The notes below the pieces were generated by a model. That model did not search any database. It was not told where the DNA came from and worked only from the letters and a program-made list of their open reading frames with translations. The position numbers and the translations under genes were made by a program. A stretch of DNA of 18,096 nucleotides, from contig JAUVZD010000015.1 of assembly GCA_030602715.1 (NCBI GenBank), positions 1 through 18,096 of the forward strand, written 5' to 3'. Origin of the DNA: Candidatus Coatesiibacteriota bacterium. GTDB taxonomy: Bacteria > RBG-13-66-14 > B26-G2 > JAUVZD01. Shown in pieces: positions 8,260 to 14,689 of the stretch (position 1 is its first letter; each line of letters begins with the position of its first letter).

Positions 8260-8291
8260 ATAAACAAAGGCGGGCTTGGCGCCCGCCCGGT
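8260..8291 (-). terminator. Terminator of the propeller gene
   Basis: On the minus strand stem GGCGGGC, loop GCCAA, stem GCCCGCC (8287-8269), then TTTGTTTAT. It lies about 30 bases after the stop codon. It is nearly identical to the terminator at 9600-9628. Confidence 0.85.
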
Positions 8292-8315
8292 TTTCCAATC
8301 TACATCAAAAAGGGA

Positions 8316-9437
8316 TTATTCCTCTCCAGGCGTGCCTTCCCAGATTTCAGTTCCGTTGTCATTAGTGGTGTGAAAAATAAGACGAGGATAGACGGGCAAG
8401 GTGCTTTCAAAAGTGCCGGTGGAATAGTTGCCCACATCCCCAAATCCATCATCGTTCGCTTGGGACCAATTGGTGCCGTCGGAGGTCATATGAACTTCTC
8501 CACCGCTAGCTTGGTTTTCGGTGCCTACGAGAAGATAGTTGGTTCCTCCATACAGAGTAATAGTGCCGGGGATGATGGCGGTATTGTTACTGTCTCCGAA
8601 TCCATCGGTGTTTACCGATGTCCAGTTGGTGCCGTCGGGGGACTTCCAAAGTTGTCCGCAGTTGACATTATTTGTTCCCGCGTAGAGTTCGTCGTTATAG
8701 ATGATTATTCCCTCAATCCATTGGTTGTTCGGGTCTCCAAATCCACCGGTATTGACCTGCGTCCAGTTGGTGCCGTCGGGGGTGCGCCAGATTTCAGCGC
8801 CGGAGGTATAATTTGTGGTTACCGCGTAGAGGTTATTTTGAAAGACCTCCAGGTGATTAATCATCATGTTTTCAACATCGCCGAATCCGTCCATGACCAC
8901 TTGAGTCCATTCTAAGCCGTCAGGCGACCGCCATATTTGCGCCCCGGCGTCGTAATTGCTGGTCCCCGCGTAGATGTAGTTACCGAATTCGTTTATTGAT
9001 TCAATACCAACATTCCAGCAATCTGCGAAGCCGTTTCCAACGACCTGGGTCCAGTTCTCTCCATCAGGGGAACTCCATATCTGTCCGCCGGTGACGAAAT
9101 TGACCAGACCTATGTAACATAAACCCAAGACGAGTATTTTTCTCATTGCATTGATACGACTGTTATGCGCATCGCCGAAACCGTCGTAGTTTGTCTGCGT
9201 CCAGTCTGTTCCGCTTCCGCTATACTTCCAGACTTCAGCCCCGGTCTGGTTGTTTTCGGTCCCCGCATAAAGAATTCCGTCATAGATATATATTTTAGAT
9301 GATGTATTATTGTTGTCACCAAAACCGTCCAGGCAAATCTTAATCCATCGGAACACCACATGTGAAGGAGTTCCTGTGCAATTGATGAAAAGTGCCACGA
9401 TTAGACCAATCGCAATCAGAGAGATTACCCTTTTCAT
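8316..9437 (-). CDS. Exported seven-repeat protein, probable seven-bladed beta-propeller
   Basis: 373 residues, exported by an N-terminal signal; C20 could be lipidated but FINC is a poor lipobox. The rest is a tandem repeat of about 50 residues with the consensus LYAGTxN--GAxIWRSPDGxNWTQVNxDGFGD. GFGD (or GFAD) occurs seven times and the IWRSPDG-type half six times, plus a final EIWEG. The protein begins in the middle of a repeat (FRWIKICLDGFGD) and ends with the missing half, which is how propellers close their ring. I therefore infer a seven-bladed propeller, likely a surface or binding protein; no catalytic motif is visible. The second repeat is degenerate around LVLGLCYIGLVNF. The start at 9437 has an excellent AAGGAGG at 9444-9450. 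It is a single-gene unit with its own promoter and terminator. The function is unknown. Confidence 0.82.
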   Translation of the reverse strand: MKRVISLIAIGLIVALFINCTGTPSHVVFRWIKICLDGFGDNNNTSSKIYIYDGILYAGTENNQTGAEVWKYSGSGTDWTQTNYDGFGDAHNSRINAMRKILVLGLCYIGLVNFVTGGQIWSSPDGENWTQVVGNGFADCWNVGIESINEFGNYIYAGTSNYDAGAQIWRSPDGLEWTQVVMDGFGDVENMMINHLEVFQNNLYAVTTNYTSGAEIWRTPDGTNWTQVNTGGFGDPNNQWIEGIIIYNDELYAGTNNVNCGQLWKSPDGTNWTSVNTDGFGDSNNTAIIPGTITLYGGTNYLLVGTENQASGGEVHMTSDGTNWSQANDDGFGDVGNYSTGTFESTLPVYPRLIFHTTNDNGTEIWEGTPGEE

Positions 9438-9440
9438 TTT

Positions 9441-9480
9441 TCGCCTCCTTTTCCCGCCGTCGGGCTAATGTCTAAAATGA
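9441..9480 (-). promoter_or_regulatory. Leader motif of the propeller gene
   Basis: The minus-strand leader carries ACATTAGCCC (9462-9471), then a small hairpin with stem CCCG (9461-9464), loop ACGG and stem CGGG (9453-9456), then AAGGAGG and CGAAAAATG. The same order, with ACATTAGCCC and CGAAAAATG identical, precedes the next gene upstream (10005-10045). The match suggests shared translation control or common origin. Confidence 0.55.
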
Positions 9481-9507
9481 CAATTTTTGGTTTGATTACT
9501 GCATATA

Positions 9508-9536
9508 ATAATACTGTTAATTTTTTTAATTTTCAA
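9508..9536 (-). promoter_or_regulatory. Promoter of the propeller gene
   Basis: On the minus strand -35 TTGAAA (9531-9536), 17-bp spacer, -10 TATTAT (9508-9513). The predicted leader is about 64 bases. Confidence 0.72.
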
Positions 9537-9550
9537 GGCTATTTTCATAT

Positions 9551-9571
9551 CACCTGTAAGTAAAGCAGGTG
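9551..9571. repeat. Short inverted repeat upstream of the propeller promoter
   Basis: CACCTG (9551-9556) and CAGGTG (9566-9571) are perfect 6-bp arms around a 9-base centre, 15 bp upstream of the -35 box. It could be an activator site or a minor hairpin; the evidence is only the symmetry and the position. Confidence 0.35.
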
Positions 9572-9597
9572 GAAATTGGGGATTTTTACTAAATGCC

Positions 9598-9628
9598 AAT
9601 AGAAAAGGCAGGCTTGACGCCCGCCCGA
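9598..9628 (-). terminator. Terminator of the DUF6150-like gene
   Basis: On the minus strand stem GGCGGGC, loop GTCAA, stem GCCTGCC (9625-9607) with one G-U pair, followed by TTTTCTATT. Over the 24 bases that include the start of the T-run it differs from the terminator at 8260-8291 at two positions only. Confidence 0.82.
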
Positions 9629-9698
9629 GTGTCCGCTGAGAGCAGGTTGGTCGTTTTTCAGCCGGGGAAATAACTCAAAATGGTATTCTCTACTCCTG

Positions 9699-10004
9699 TT
9701 AATTCCAGCCCGTCTGGGATTCGGAATCAACGATATAAATCTTTAAGTCGGCTTGTGATTCGTAGTCCACGAGGTAAATCTTTTTGTCAGCGCCTGATTC
9801 GTATTCTACCTCATACCAGAGCCCGTCTTCAGTAGCCTGCGATTCATACTCAACATAATGCACTTTGAGGTCTGCTTGCGATTCGCTGTCAACTACATAA
9901 ACTTTGAGGTCTGCCTGAGATTCGTGTTCCGTCTTGTAGATTTTCCAAGCCTGTGCGGGAATTGCCACGGACGGGGTGATAAATGCAAATGGTAGTTTCT
10001 TCAT
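9699..10004 (-). CDS. Exported short-repeat protein of the DUF6150 (Septknot) type
   Basis: 101 residues: a signal peptide ending PAQA (cleavage after A19), then an 82-residue mature domain made of about six copies of a 13-residue unit, consensus KIYxVDxESQADL, with one longer copy carrying a TEDGL insert. The pattern matches my memory of the DUF6150 family, renamed Septknot in Pfam, for which a deeply knotted 7-1 fold has been described; I could not check this. The molecular function is unknown. The ATG at 10004 is preferred over the longer in-frame start at 10028, because it puts the signal peptide at the N terminus, follows GAAGGA, and matches the CGAAAAATG start context of the downstream propeller gene. 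It is a single-gene unit with a perfect TTGACA promoter and its own terminator. Family assignment is good; the export prediction depends on the signal peptide. Confidence 0.8.
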   Translation of the reverse strand: MKKLPFAFITPSVAIPAQAWKIYKTEHESQADLKVYVVDSESQADLKVHYVEYESQATEDGLWYEVEYESGADKKIYLVDYESQADLKIYIVDSESQTGWN

Positions 10005-10007
10005 TTT

Positions 10008-10045
10008 TCGGTATCCTTCGCCCTCCAATGGGCTAATGTTAAAAC
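10008..10045 (-). promoter_or_regulatory. Leader motif of the DUF6150-like gene
   Basis: The minus-strand leader has ACATTAGCCC (10030-10039), and the end of this motif starts a hairpin with stem GCCC (10030-10033) and stem GGGC (10020-10023). It is followed by GAAGGA and CGAAAAATG. It aligns along most of its length with the leader at 9441-9480, with different hairpin loop sequence. Confidence 0.55.
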
Positions 10046-10068
10046 GAAAATTTTAATTGCTTTGGAAG

Positions 10069-10097
10069 ATGATATGGTTAATCTCTTGATATGTCAA
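10069..10097 (-). promoter_or_regulatory. Promoter of the DUF6150-like gene
   Basis: On the minus strand -35 TTGACA (10092-10097), 17-bp spacer, -10 TATCAT (10069-10074). The leader is about 58 bases to the ATG at 10004. Confidence 0.8.
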
Positions 10098-10194
10098 GAC
10101 TATTATTCATATATTCTGTCGGTCTGGTGGGCGGGAATTAAATATTTCTACTATAGGATTTGGGATATGTTTAAGGTGTGGGGGTGAGTAGACC

Positions 10195-10225
10195 CTGTGG
10201 TGGAGATTCACAATCTCCGCAACAG
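10195..10225. repeat. Hairpin 1 downstream of the envelope operon
   Basis: Inner arms GTGGAGATT (10200-10208) and AATCTCCGC (10212-10220) pair over nine positions with one G-U, around the loop CAC. CTGT (10195-10198) and ACAG (10222-10225) extend the stem beyond a single mismatch. There is no gene from 10005 to 10323; the rest of that stretch, apart from the promoter, leader and three hairpins, is A/T-rich with no feature I recognise. Confidence 0.7.
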
Positions 10226-10241
10226 ATGGGTGGAGTGATGC

Positions 10242-10265
10242 AGGCGAGGATATGCATCCTCGCCT
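10242..10265. repeat. Hairpin 2 downstream of the envelope operon
   Basis: Perfect 10-bp arms AGGCGAGGAT (10242-10251) and ATCCTCGCCT (10256-10265) around the loop ATGC. It shares its outer six pairs and its loop (on the opposite strand) with hairpin 3. Confidence 0.75.
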
Positions 10266-10290
10266 TCGGACTCAACGGTATTCCCAAAGA

Positions 10291-10314
10291 AGGCGACAAT
10301 GCATATTGTCGCCT
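10291..10314. repeat. Hairpin 3 downstream of the envelope operon
   Basis: Perfect 10-bp arms AGGCGACAAT (10291-10300) and ATTGTCGCCT (10305-10314) around the loop GCAT. It starts only 10 bases after the barrel gene's stop and may protect or end the operon mRNA, though the run of T after it on the minus strand is short and mixed (TCTTTGG). Confidence 0.75.
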
Positions 10315-10323
10315 GATGTGATA

Positions 10324-11484
10324 TTAGAAGTATAATTTCACATAGGTATAAAATATGTCCCGATAATAGCTATATTCGTCGCCCGCATCGGAATTATAGA
10401 CAATCGCTCCCCATCCCCAGTCCAAATTAGGCAGGACGGAGACCAGGGCGCTGGGGTTGTATATCTGCCCCCCGTCATCCAGGTTTATGATGGCGTATAG
10501 CTCACCCCGAAAGAGGGGGGTGATGTTGTAACCCACATTTCCGCCCAGGTAGTCCCGAGCCAGGGACAGTTCCCCGGCAAGGAGTTTGAGCGGGTCATAG
10601 TCGGCGGGGTCGCTCGCCCCGCCCCCGTTGTAGAAATACTCCACATCCACAAAGGGTCCATTCTTGAACTGATTCTGCCAGCCGAGCGAGCCGGTGAAGT
10701 AGTCCTCGCCATCCTCGGCCCAGCGATAAAGTCCCTCGCCATAGAGGCCGGAATCGCCGATGTGACCCATAAACTCCCCGCCCAGCACACGGTCCTCTTC
10801 CTTCTTGCCGCCGATTACGCCCAGGTCATAACTGCCCAGGGTGGTCTTCAACCTGCCGATGAGACTGCTTTCCGCCCAACTGTCATAGGGGGCGAGCGCC
10901 GCCTCCAGGCGGGAGGTGGCTCCCATGCGGTAGAGCAGATGGAGGGCGTCTATCCCCTGGCGTTCGTCTCGCTCCAGGGCAATGGGGGAGACCGGGTTGA
11001 GGATGTCGGTGGGCTGCCAGAGCAGGGAGGTGCCCAGGGCTATGCGCTGTCGCCCCAGGCTGAGCTCAAAGCCCCCACCCTTCAGCTTGACTTTTGCCCG
11101 ATGGATGCTCAAGTCCCAGAGCAGGTGGTCGCTTTCCAGCGCCCGAAAGTCCATGTCTATCCAGGGCTTCTTTTGGAAGGATTCGTAGAGCTCGTATTCG
11201 GCGATGCCGGACATATAAGATGCCAGCAAGGAGCTGTCACACTTGCCTTCAATCGTGAGGTGAGAGCCAAATTTCAGGCGCAACTCCAAGCGGGCACGGG
11301 TGAGGTTCATGATGTAGGAGCTGGGGGATAAGACCGTCTCCGTCCCCCAGTAGATGTCTTTTATGTATCCGCCGAGCTTGAAGCTGGTTTTGGCGGTGGT
11401 CGTTTGGGGCAGATGCAGGATGAGGAGCAGTAGAAGGGATGCAAGTGCGAAGCTAGCCCCAATGTTTCTATCCCCTGTCGGCAT
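10324..11484 (-). CDS. Outer-membrane beta-barrel protein of the envelope operon
   Basis: 386 residues. A signal peptide (hydrophobic 13-25, likely cut after A31 in TTTA) is followed by a continuous series of amphipathic strands and a C-terminal phenylalanine (YVKLYF), the usual ending of barrels inserted by BamA. The phrase LGRQRIALGTSLLWQPTDILNP is typical of porin-like barrels of the DUF1302/alginate-export kind; I cannot fix the family. As the last gene of an operon with a LolA-like carrier and a LolCDE-like ABC unit, it probably forms the outer-membrane end of that pathway. It overlaps the ATPase gene by 17 bp, and its start follows GGAGAGGG. The stop is closely followed by hairpin 3. 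Confidence 0.82.
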   Translation of the reverse strand: MPTGDRNIGASFALASLLLLLILHLPQTTTAKTSFKLGGYIKDIYWGTETVLSPSSYIMNLTRARLELRLKFGSHLTIEGKCDSSLLASYMSGIAEYELYESFQKKPWIDMDFRALESDHLLWDLSIHRAKVKLKGGGFELSLGRQRIALGTSLLWQPTDILNPVSPIALERDERQGIDALHLLYRMGATSRLEAALAPYDSWAESSLIGRLKTTLGSYDLGVIGGKKEEDRVLGGEFMGHIGDSGLYGEGLYRWAEDGEDYFTGSLGWQNQFKNGPFVDVEYFYNGGGASDPADYDPLKLLAGELSLARDYLGGNVGYNITPLFRGELYAIINLDDGGQIYNPSALVSVLPNLDWGWGAIVYNSDAGDEYSYYRDIFYTYVKLYF

Positions 11485-12160
11485 TTCCCTCTCCGACTAT
11501 TCTGCCGTCCTTCAGGCGGATGAGACGACGGGCGCGGTCCATGACCATGGGGTCATGGGTGGAGAAGAGGAAGGTGATGCCCCTCTTCTGGTTAAGGCGC
11601 GCCATCAAGTCCATCAGCCGTTCGCCGGTGGCGGAGTCCAGGTTGGCGGTGGGTTCGTCTGCCAGAACCAGCATGGGTATAGCCACCACCGCTCGGGCTA
11701 CCGCCACCCGCTGCTGTTCTCCGCCGGAGAGGTGGTCCGGTCGGCGGTTGTACATGCCCCTCAAACCGACCTCATCCAGTATCTCCGTCGCTCGCCTGTG
11801 CCGTTCTTGGGAGGGGACCCCTTGCAGATGCATGACATACTCCACATTCTCCAGGGCGGTGAGCACCGGGATGAGGTTGTATGATTGGAAGATGAAGCCG
11901 TATTTATTAAGGCGGAGGCGTGCCAGTTGGGATGGTGACATCCTGGTCAGGTCCTCACCCTCCAGATAGACTCTACCTTTAGTGGGGGCGTCCAGTCCGC
12001 CGATTATATTGAGCAGAGTGGTTTTGCCGGAGCCGGAAGGACCGGCGATGGAGATGAAGTCGCCTTTGTTTATGGTGAGGGAGACATCGGAGAGTGCCAT
12101 TACCGGGACGCCTTTGTCCTCGTATATCTTTACCAGATTGACCGCATTAATTATCTCCAT
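11468..12160 (-). CDS. ABC transporter ATP-binding protein (LolD/MacB type)
   Basis: 230-residue cytoplasmic ATPase with all standard motifs: Walker A GPSGSGKTT (40-48, K46), Q-loop Q92 in FQSYNLIP, signature LSGGEQ (144-149), Walker B LVLADE with E169, and H-loop H202 in STHD. The short length and the overall pattern match the LolD/FtsE/MacB class that powers extraction of lipoproteins or other envelope substrates without moving them through the channel. It serves the two FtsX-type permeases encoded just upstream (13-bp gap). AGGAG lies 6 bases before the ATG. It lacks the long extra domains of MacB. Confidence 0.95.
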   Translation of the reverse strand: MEIINAVNLVKIYEDKGVPVMALSDVSLTINKGDFISIAGPSGSGKTTLLNIIGGLDAPTKGRVYLEGEDLTRMSPSQLARLRLNKYGFIFQSYNLIPVLTALENVEYVMHLQGVPSQERHRRATEILDEVGLRGMYNRRPDHLSGGEQQRVAVARAVVAIPMLVLADEPTANLDSATGERLMDLMARLNQKRGITFLFSTHDPMVMDRARRLIRLKDGRIVGEGNADRG

Positions 12161-12173
12161 TTAGCACTCCTGT

Positions 12174-13418
12174 CTAGTGGAAACGCAGGGCTTCGGTCGG
12201 TCGCAAGCGGGCGGCGTATATTGCTGGATAGAGGGACACCAGAAGCACGGTGAGGAAGACCACCACAGTGGGATACCAGATGCTGAAGAAGTTTATCTCC
12301 GAGTAGAGGACTGGGTCCACAGCGCCGAAGGTCTCCAACAACTCGGAGTAGGCGGAGAGGTCTATGCCCTTTATGGATAGAATCCAGTTGGTCAGCGTGC
12401 CCAGGGGGATGCCCAGGATGAGTCCTATAAGACCGAGGAAGATGCCCTCGGTTATTATGGTGAGAATCAGGTAGCCGGGTCTGGTTCCCAGAGCGGTCAT
12501 AATTCCGAACTCACGGATGCGCTCAAAGATGGACATCAGCAGGGTGTTTAGGATGCCGAAGGCGATGATTACCACCAGGACCAGAACGGTGATATATAAG
12601 AAGGCGTCGTCCATCTGCACCCACTGCCAAAGTTCGGGGAAGACCTCCTTCCAACCCTCAACCGAGAGTCCCGTTCCGCTCAGGGTTCGGCGCAATTCGT
12701 CACGGACATTGCCCACATCCCCCCTCTTGGGAACCCACAGGGCAATCTCGTTTGCTTGATTTTGCTCGTAGCCCAAGAGATGTTGCGCCTCGCTTATGGG
12801 GATATAGATGAAGGTGGAATCAAAGTCGGGCACGCCGGTGCGCAGTATCGCCGAGACCCGATAGGCGCCCCCGCTTATCTCCCCTTGTAAGGACATAGTG
12901 CGGATGATCACTTTGTCGCCTAAACCGACCTCCAGGTTCTTTGCCACCTTCTCGCCGAGGACTATTCTGTTGGTGTGGTCATCGGAGAAGAACTTCCCCT
13001 CCAGGATACAGCGGGTTAGGTTGGTCATGGAAAGCTCCAGGGAGGGGAGAACGCCGTTTATAATTACCCGGGTGTTGCCGTGGGAGGTGTAGGCGAGTCC
13101 CAGTGCTTTGACGCGAACTGTATAGGCTTTGATTCGGGTGTCGTCTTTTATGGCGGAGAGCACCTGGTTGATATCGGATATGTAACGGTCGGCGGAGATG
13201 TTCTCCCTGAAGCCGGGGGCGGTGATGTTGATGTGACCGGTGTGCACCTTGAGGGCGTTGCGTATCCAGGCGTTGTGGAAACCCTCGCCCATGCCGATTC
13301 CGGCGACCATCAGCCAGGAGCCGAAGACGATGGCGCAGAGGGTGAGGATGGTGCGCCTCTTGTTGCGCCAGGTGTTCTTCCAGGCTATCTGTATGAAAGT
13401 GGATGTGGCTGACATCAT
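12174..13418 (-). CDS. FtsX-type ABC permease (LolC/LolE-like), second copy
   Basis: 414 residues: one N-terminal transmembrane helix (about 18-45, after KNTWRNKRRTI), a large periplasmic domain of the MacB_PCD type (about 45-270), then three helices at the C terminus ending in the conserved AARLRPTEALRFH. FGIMTALGTRPGYL is the usual coupling region that contacts the ATPase. This topology is shared by LolC, LolE and MacB and indicates a mechanotransmission transporter. It is clearly paralogous to the adjacent gene and probably pairs with it as a heterodimer. Two adjacent ATGs (13418, 13415) follow a weak AAGAG. The gap to the upstream gene is 20 bp. The substrate is not visible from sequence. 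Confidence 0.92.
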   Translation of the reverse strand: MMSATSTFIQIAWKNTWRNKRRTILTLCAIVFGSWLMVAGIGMGEGFHNAWIRNALKVHTGHINITAPGFRENISADRYISDINQVLSAIKDDTRIKAYTVRVKALGLAYTSHGNTRVIINGVLPSLELSMTNLTRCILEGKFFSDDHTNRIVLGEKVAKNLEVGLGDKVIIRTMSLQGEISGGAYRVSAILRTGVPDFDSTFIYIPISEAQHLLGYEQNQANEIALWVPKRGDVGNVRDELRRTLSGTGLSVEGWKEVFPELWQWVQMDDAFLYITVLVLVVIIAFGILNTLLMSIFERIREFGIMTALGTRPGYLILTIITEGIFLGLIGLILGIPLGTLTNWILSIKGIDLSAYSELLETFGAVDPVLYSEINFFSIWYPTVVVFLTVLLVSLYPAIYAARLRPTEALRFH

Positions 13419-13438
13419 TTACTCTTGGATAAGTTAGC

Positions 13439-14677
13439 TCAGATATACCTAATCGCCTCAAGGGGTTTTATGCGAGCGGCTTTGATCGCCGGATAGATTG
13501 CCACCAAGACTGTGGTGGTAATCACCACTACCAGGGCGAATATGAAACCGTTCAGGGTCAGTTTGGCGTAAACGATGGTGGTAATTGCTCCAAAGGCTTC
13601 AAAACCCTCGGCAAAGAATGCCAGATCTAGACCGTTTATGTTGGCAAGGACGGTGACCAGGTAGCCCAGTCCCGCGCCCACCGCAAGGGCGATTAAGCCC
13701 AAGAGGGACGATTCGTATATAATCAGGCGGAATATCTGACTCGGACGGGTGCCCATAGCCTTCATAATACCGAACTCGCGCATCCGACCCAGTATGGACA
13801 TGAGCATGGTATTGAATATTCCGAAGAAGGTGGCGAGGATGATAATTACCAGAAGTATCTCCAGGAAGATCTCCATAAACTCCACCATCTGTTGCATCTG
13901 GGGTGCGATCTCGGTCCAGTCCAAGACCTCAAGCTGGGTGAGGCGCTCCTGACCCAATTGCTCAATCAGGAACCGCTTTGCTTGGGGGACATTTTGGCTA
14001 TCATCAACGAGCAGAGCAATCTCGGATACTTTATCATCATAGGCGAAGAGCCCCTGGGCGTCGGCGATGTTCATGAAGACCGCCCCGCCGTCAAGTTCGC
14101 TGTAGTTGGTGCGGAATATGCCCCGGACGGTGTATCTGCCTCGTCCGGTGGTGCGATCCAGCGCATTGGTGATGATGATTAGACTGTCACCCACCTTCAC
14201 CTGGAGGTTGTCCGCCAGCCCTTTCCCGATTATGATTGTCCCGATTGAGTCGGCGCTCAGATACTTTCCCTCAACCATACACTCCTCTATGAAAGTGGCT
14301 TGCGCTTCCTCCTCCGGCACAACCCCCAATATCAGCACCCCGCTGGAGTTATCCCCGATGGCGGTTAAGCCGTAGCCCTTGATGCGGGTGGTGTATGCCT
14401 GCAGGTGGGGGGTTTGGGAGACTATCCTTAGGACCGCTTGGGGGTCGGCGATGTAGTCGTCTATGTTCATAGATTCCTGGAATCCCTGGTGGTGTATCTG
14501 GATGTGGCCCATATACACCCGCACCGCATTTTCAATATAGGATTCGTTGAAGCCGGTGATGAAGGCGTGAAAGAAAATTATACAGATCAATCCGAAGGCG
14601 ATAGCGGAGGCGGAGATGATGGTGCGCCTCCGGTGCCGCCACAGATTTCGCCAGGCAAGTCTCAGAAATACGCCCAT
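13439..14677 (-). CDS. FtsX-type ABC permease (LolC/LolE-like), first copy
   Basis: 412 residues with the same layout as its neighbour: one N-terminal helix after RNLWRHRRRTI, a periplasmic domain to about residue 265, three C-terminal helices and the ending AARIKPLEAIRYI. The coupling segment FGIMKAMGTRPSQI is close to the FGIMTALGTRPGYL of the neighbour, while the periplasmic domains have diverged much more. That fits a LolC/LolE-like division of labour in which one subunit meets the carrier protein. The ATG at 14677 follows AGGAAG. It starts 12 bp after the stop of the LolA-like gene. Confidence 0.92.
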   Translation of the reverse strand: MGVFLRLAWRNLWRHRRRTIISASAIAFGLICIIFFHAFITGFNESYIENAVRVYMGHIQIHHQGFQESMNIDDYIADPQAVLRIVSQTPHLQAYTTRIKGYGLTAIGDNSSGVLILGVVPEEEAQATFIEECMVEGKYLSADSIGTIIIGKGLADNLQVKVGDSLIIITNALDRTTGRGRYTVRGIFRTNYSELDGGAVFMNIADAQGLFAYDDKVSEIALLVDDSQNVPQAKRFLIEQLGQERLTQLEVLDWTEIAPQMQQMVEFMEIFLEILLVIIILATFFGIFNTMLMSILGRMREFGIMKAMGTRPSQIFRLIIYESSLLGLIALAVGAGLGYLVTVLANINGLDLAFFAEGFEAFGAITTIVYAKLTLNGFIFALVVVITTTVLVAIYPAIKAARIKPLEAIRYI

Positions 14678-14689
14678 ATAGACTTCCTA

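Noticed and set aside
9080-9170. Frameshift in the second blade of the propeller protein
   Set aside because: The other frames give no better match to the repeat consensus and one has a stop; the simplest reading is sequence divergence.
9375-9437. Confident lipoprotein signal on the propeller protein
   Set aside because: The residues before C20 are F-I-N, which does not fit the usual L-[AST]-[GAS]-C lipobox, so only general export is claimed.
9453-9464. Loop ACGG in the propeller leader as a guanidine-II (mini-ykkC) riboswitch
   Set aside because: That riboswitch needs two hairpins with ACGR loops; only one is present, the matching leader at 10020-10033 has a different loop, and the downstream gene is not a guanidine-related exporter.
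10195-10314. CRISPR array
   Set aside because: The three hairpins differ in sequence and spacing and there are no identical repeats or regular spacers.
10762-11884. Plus-strand open frames across the barrel and ATPase genes
   Set aside because: They overlap confident minus-strand genes and show no recognisable domains or start signals.
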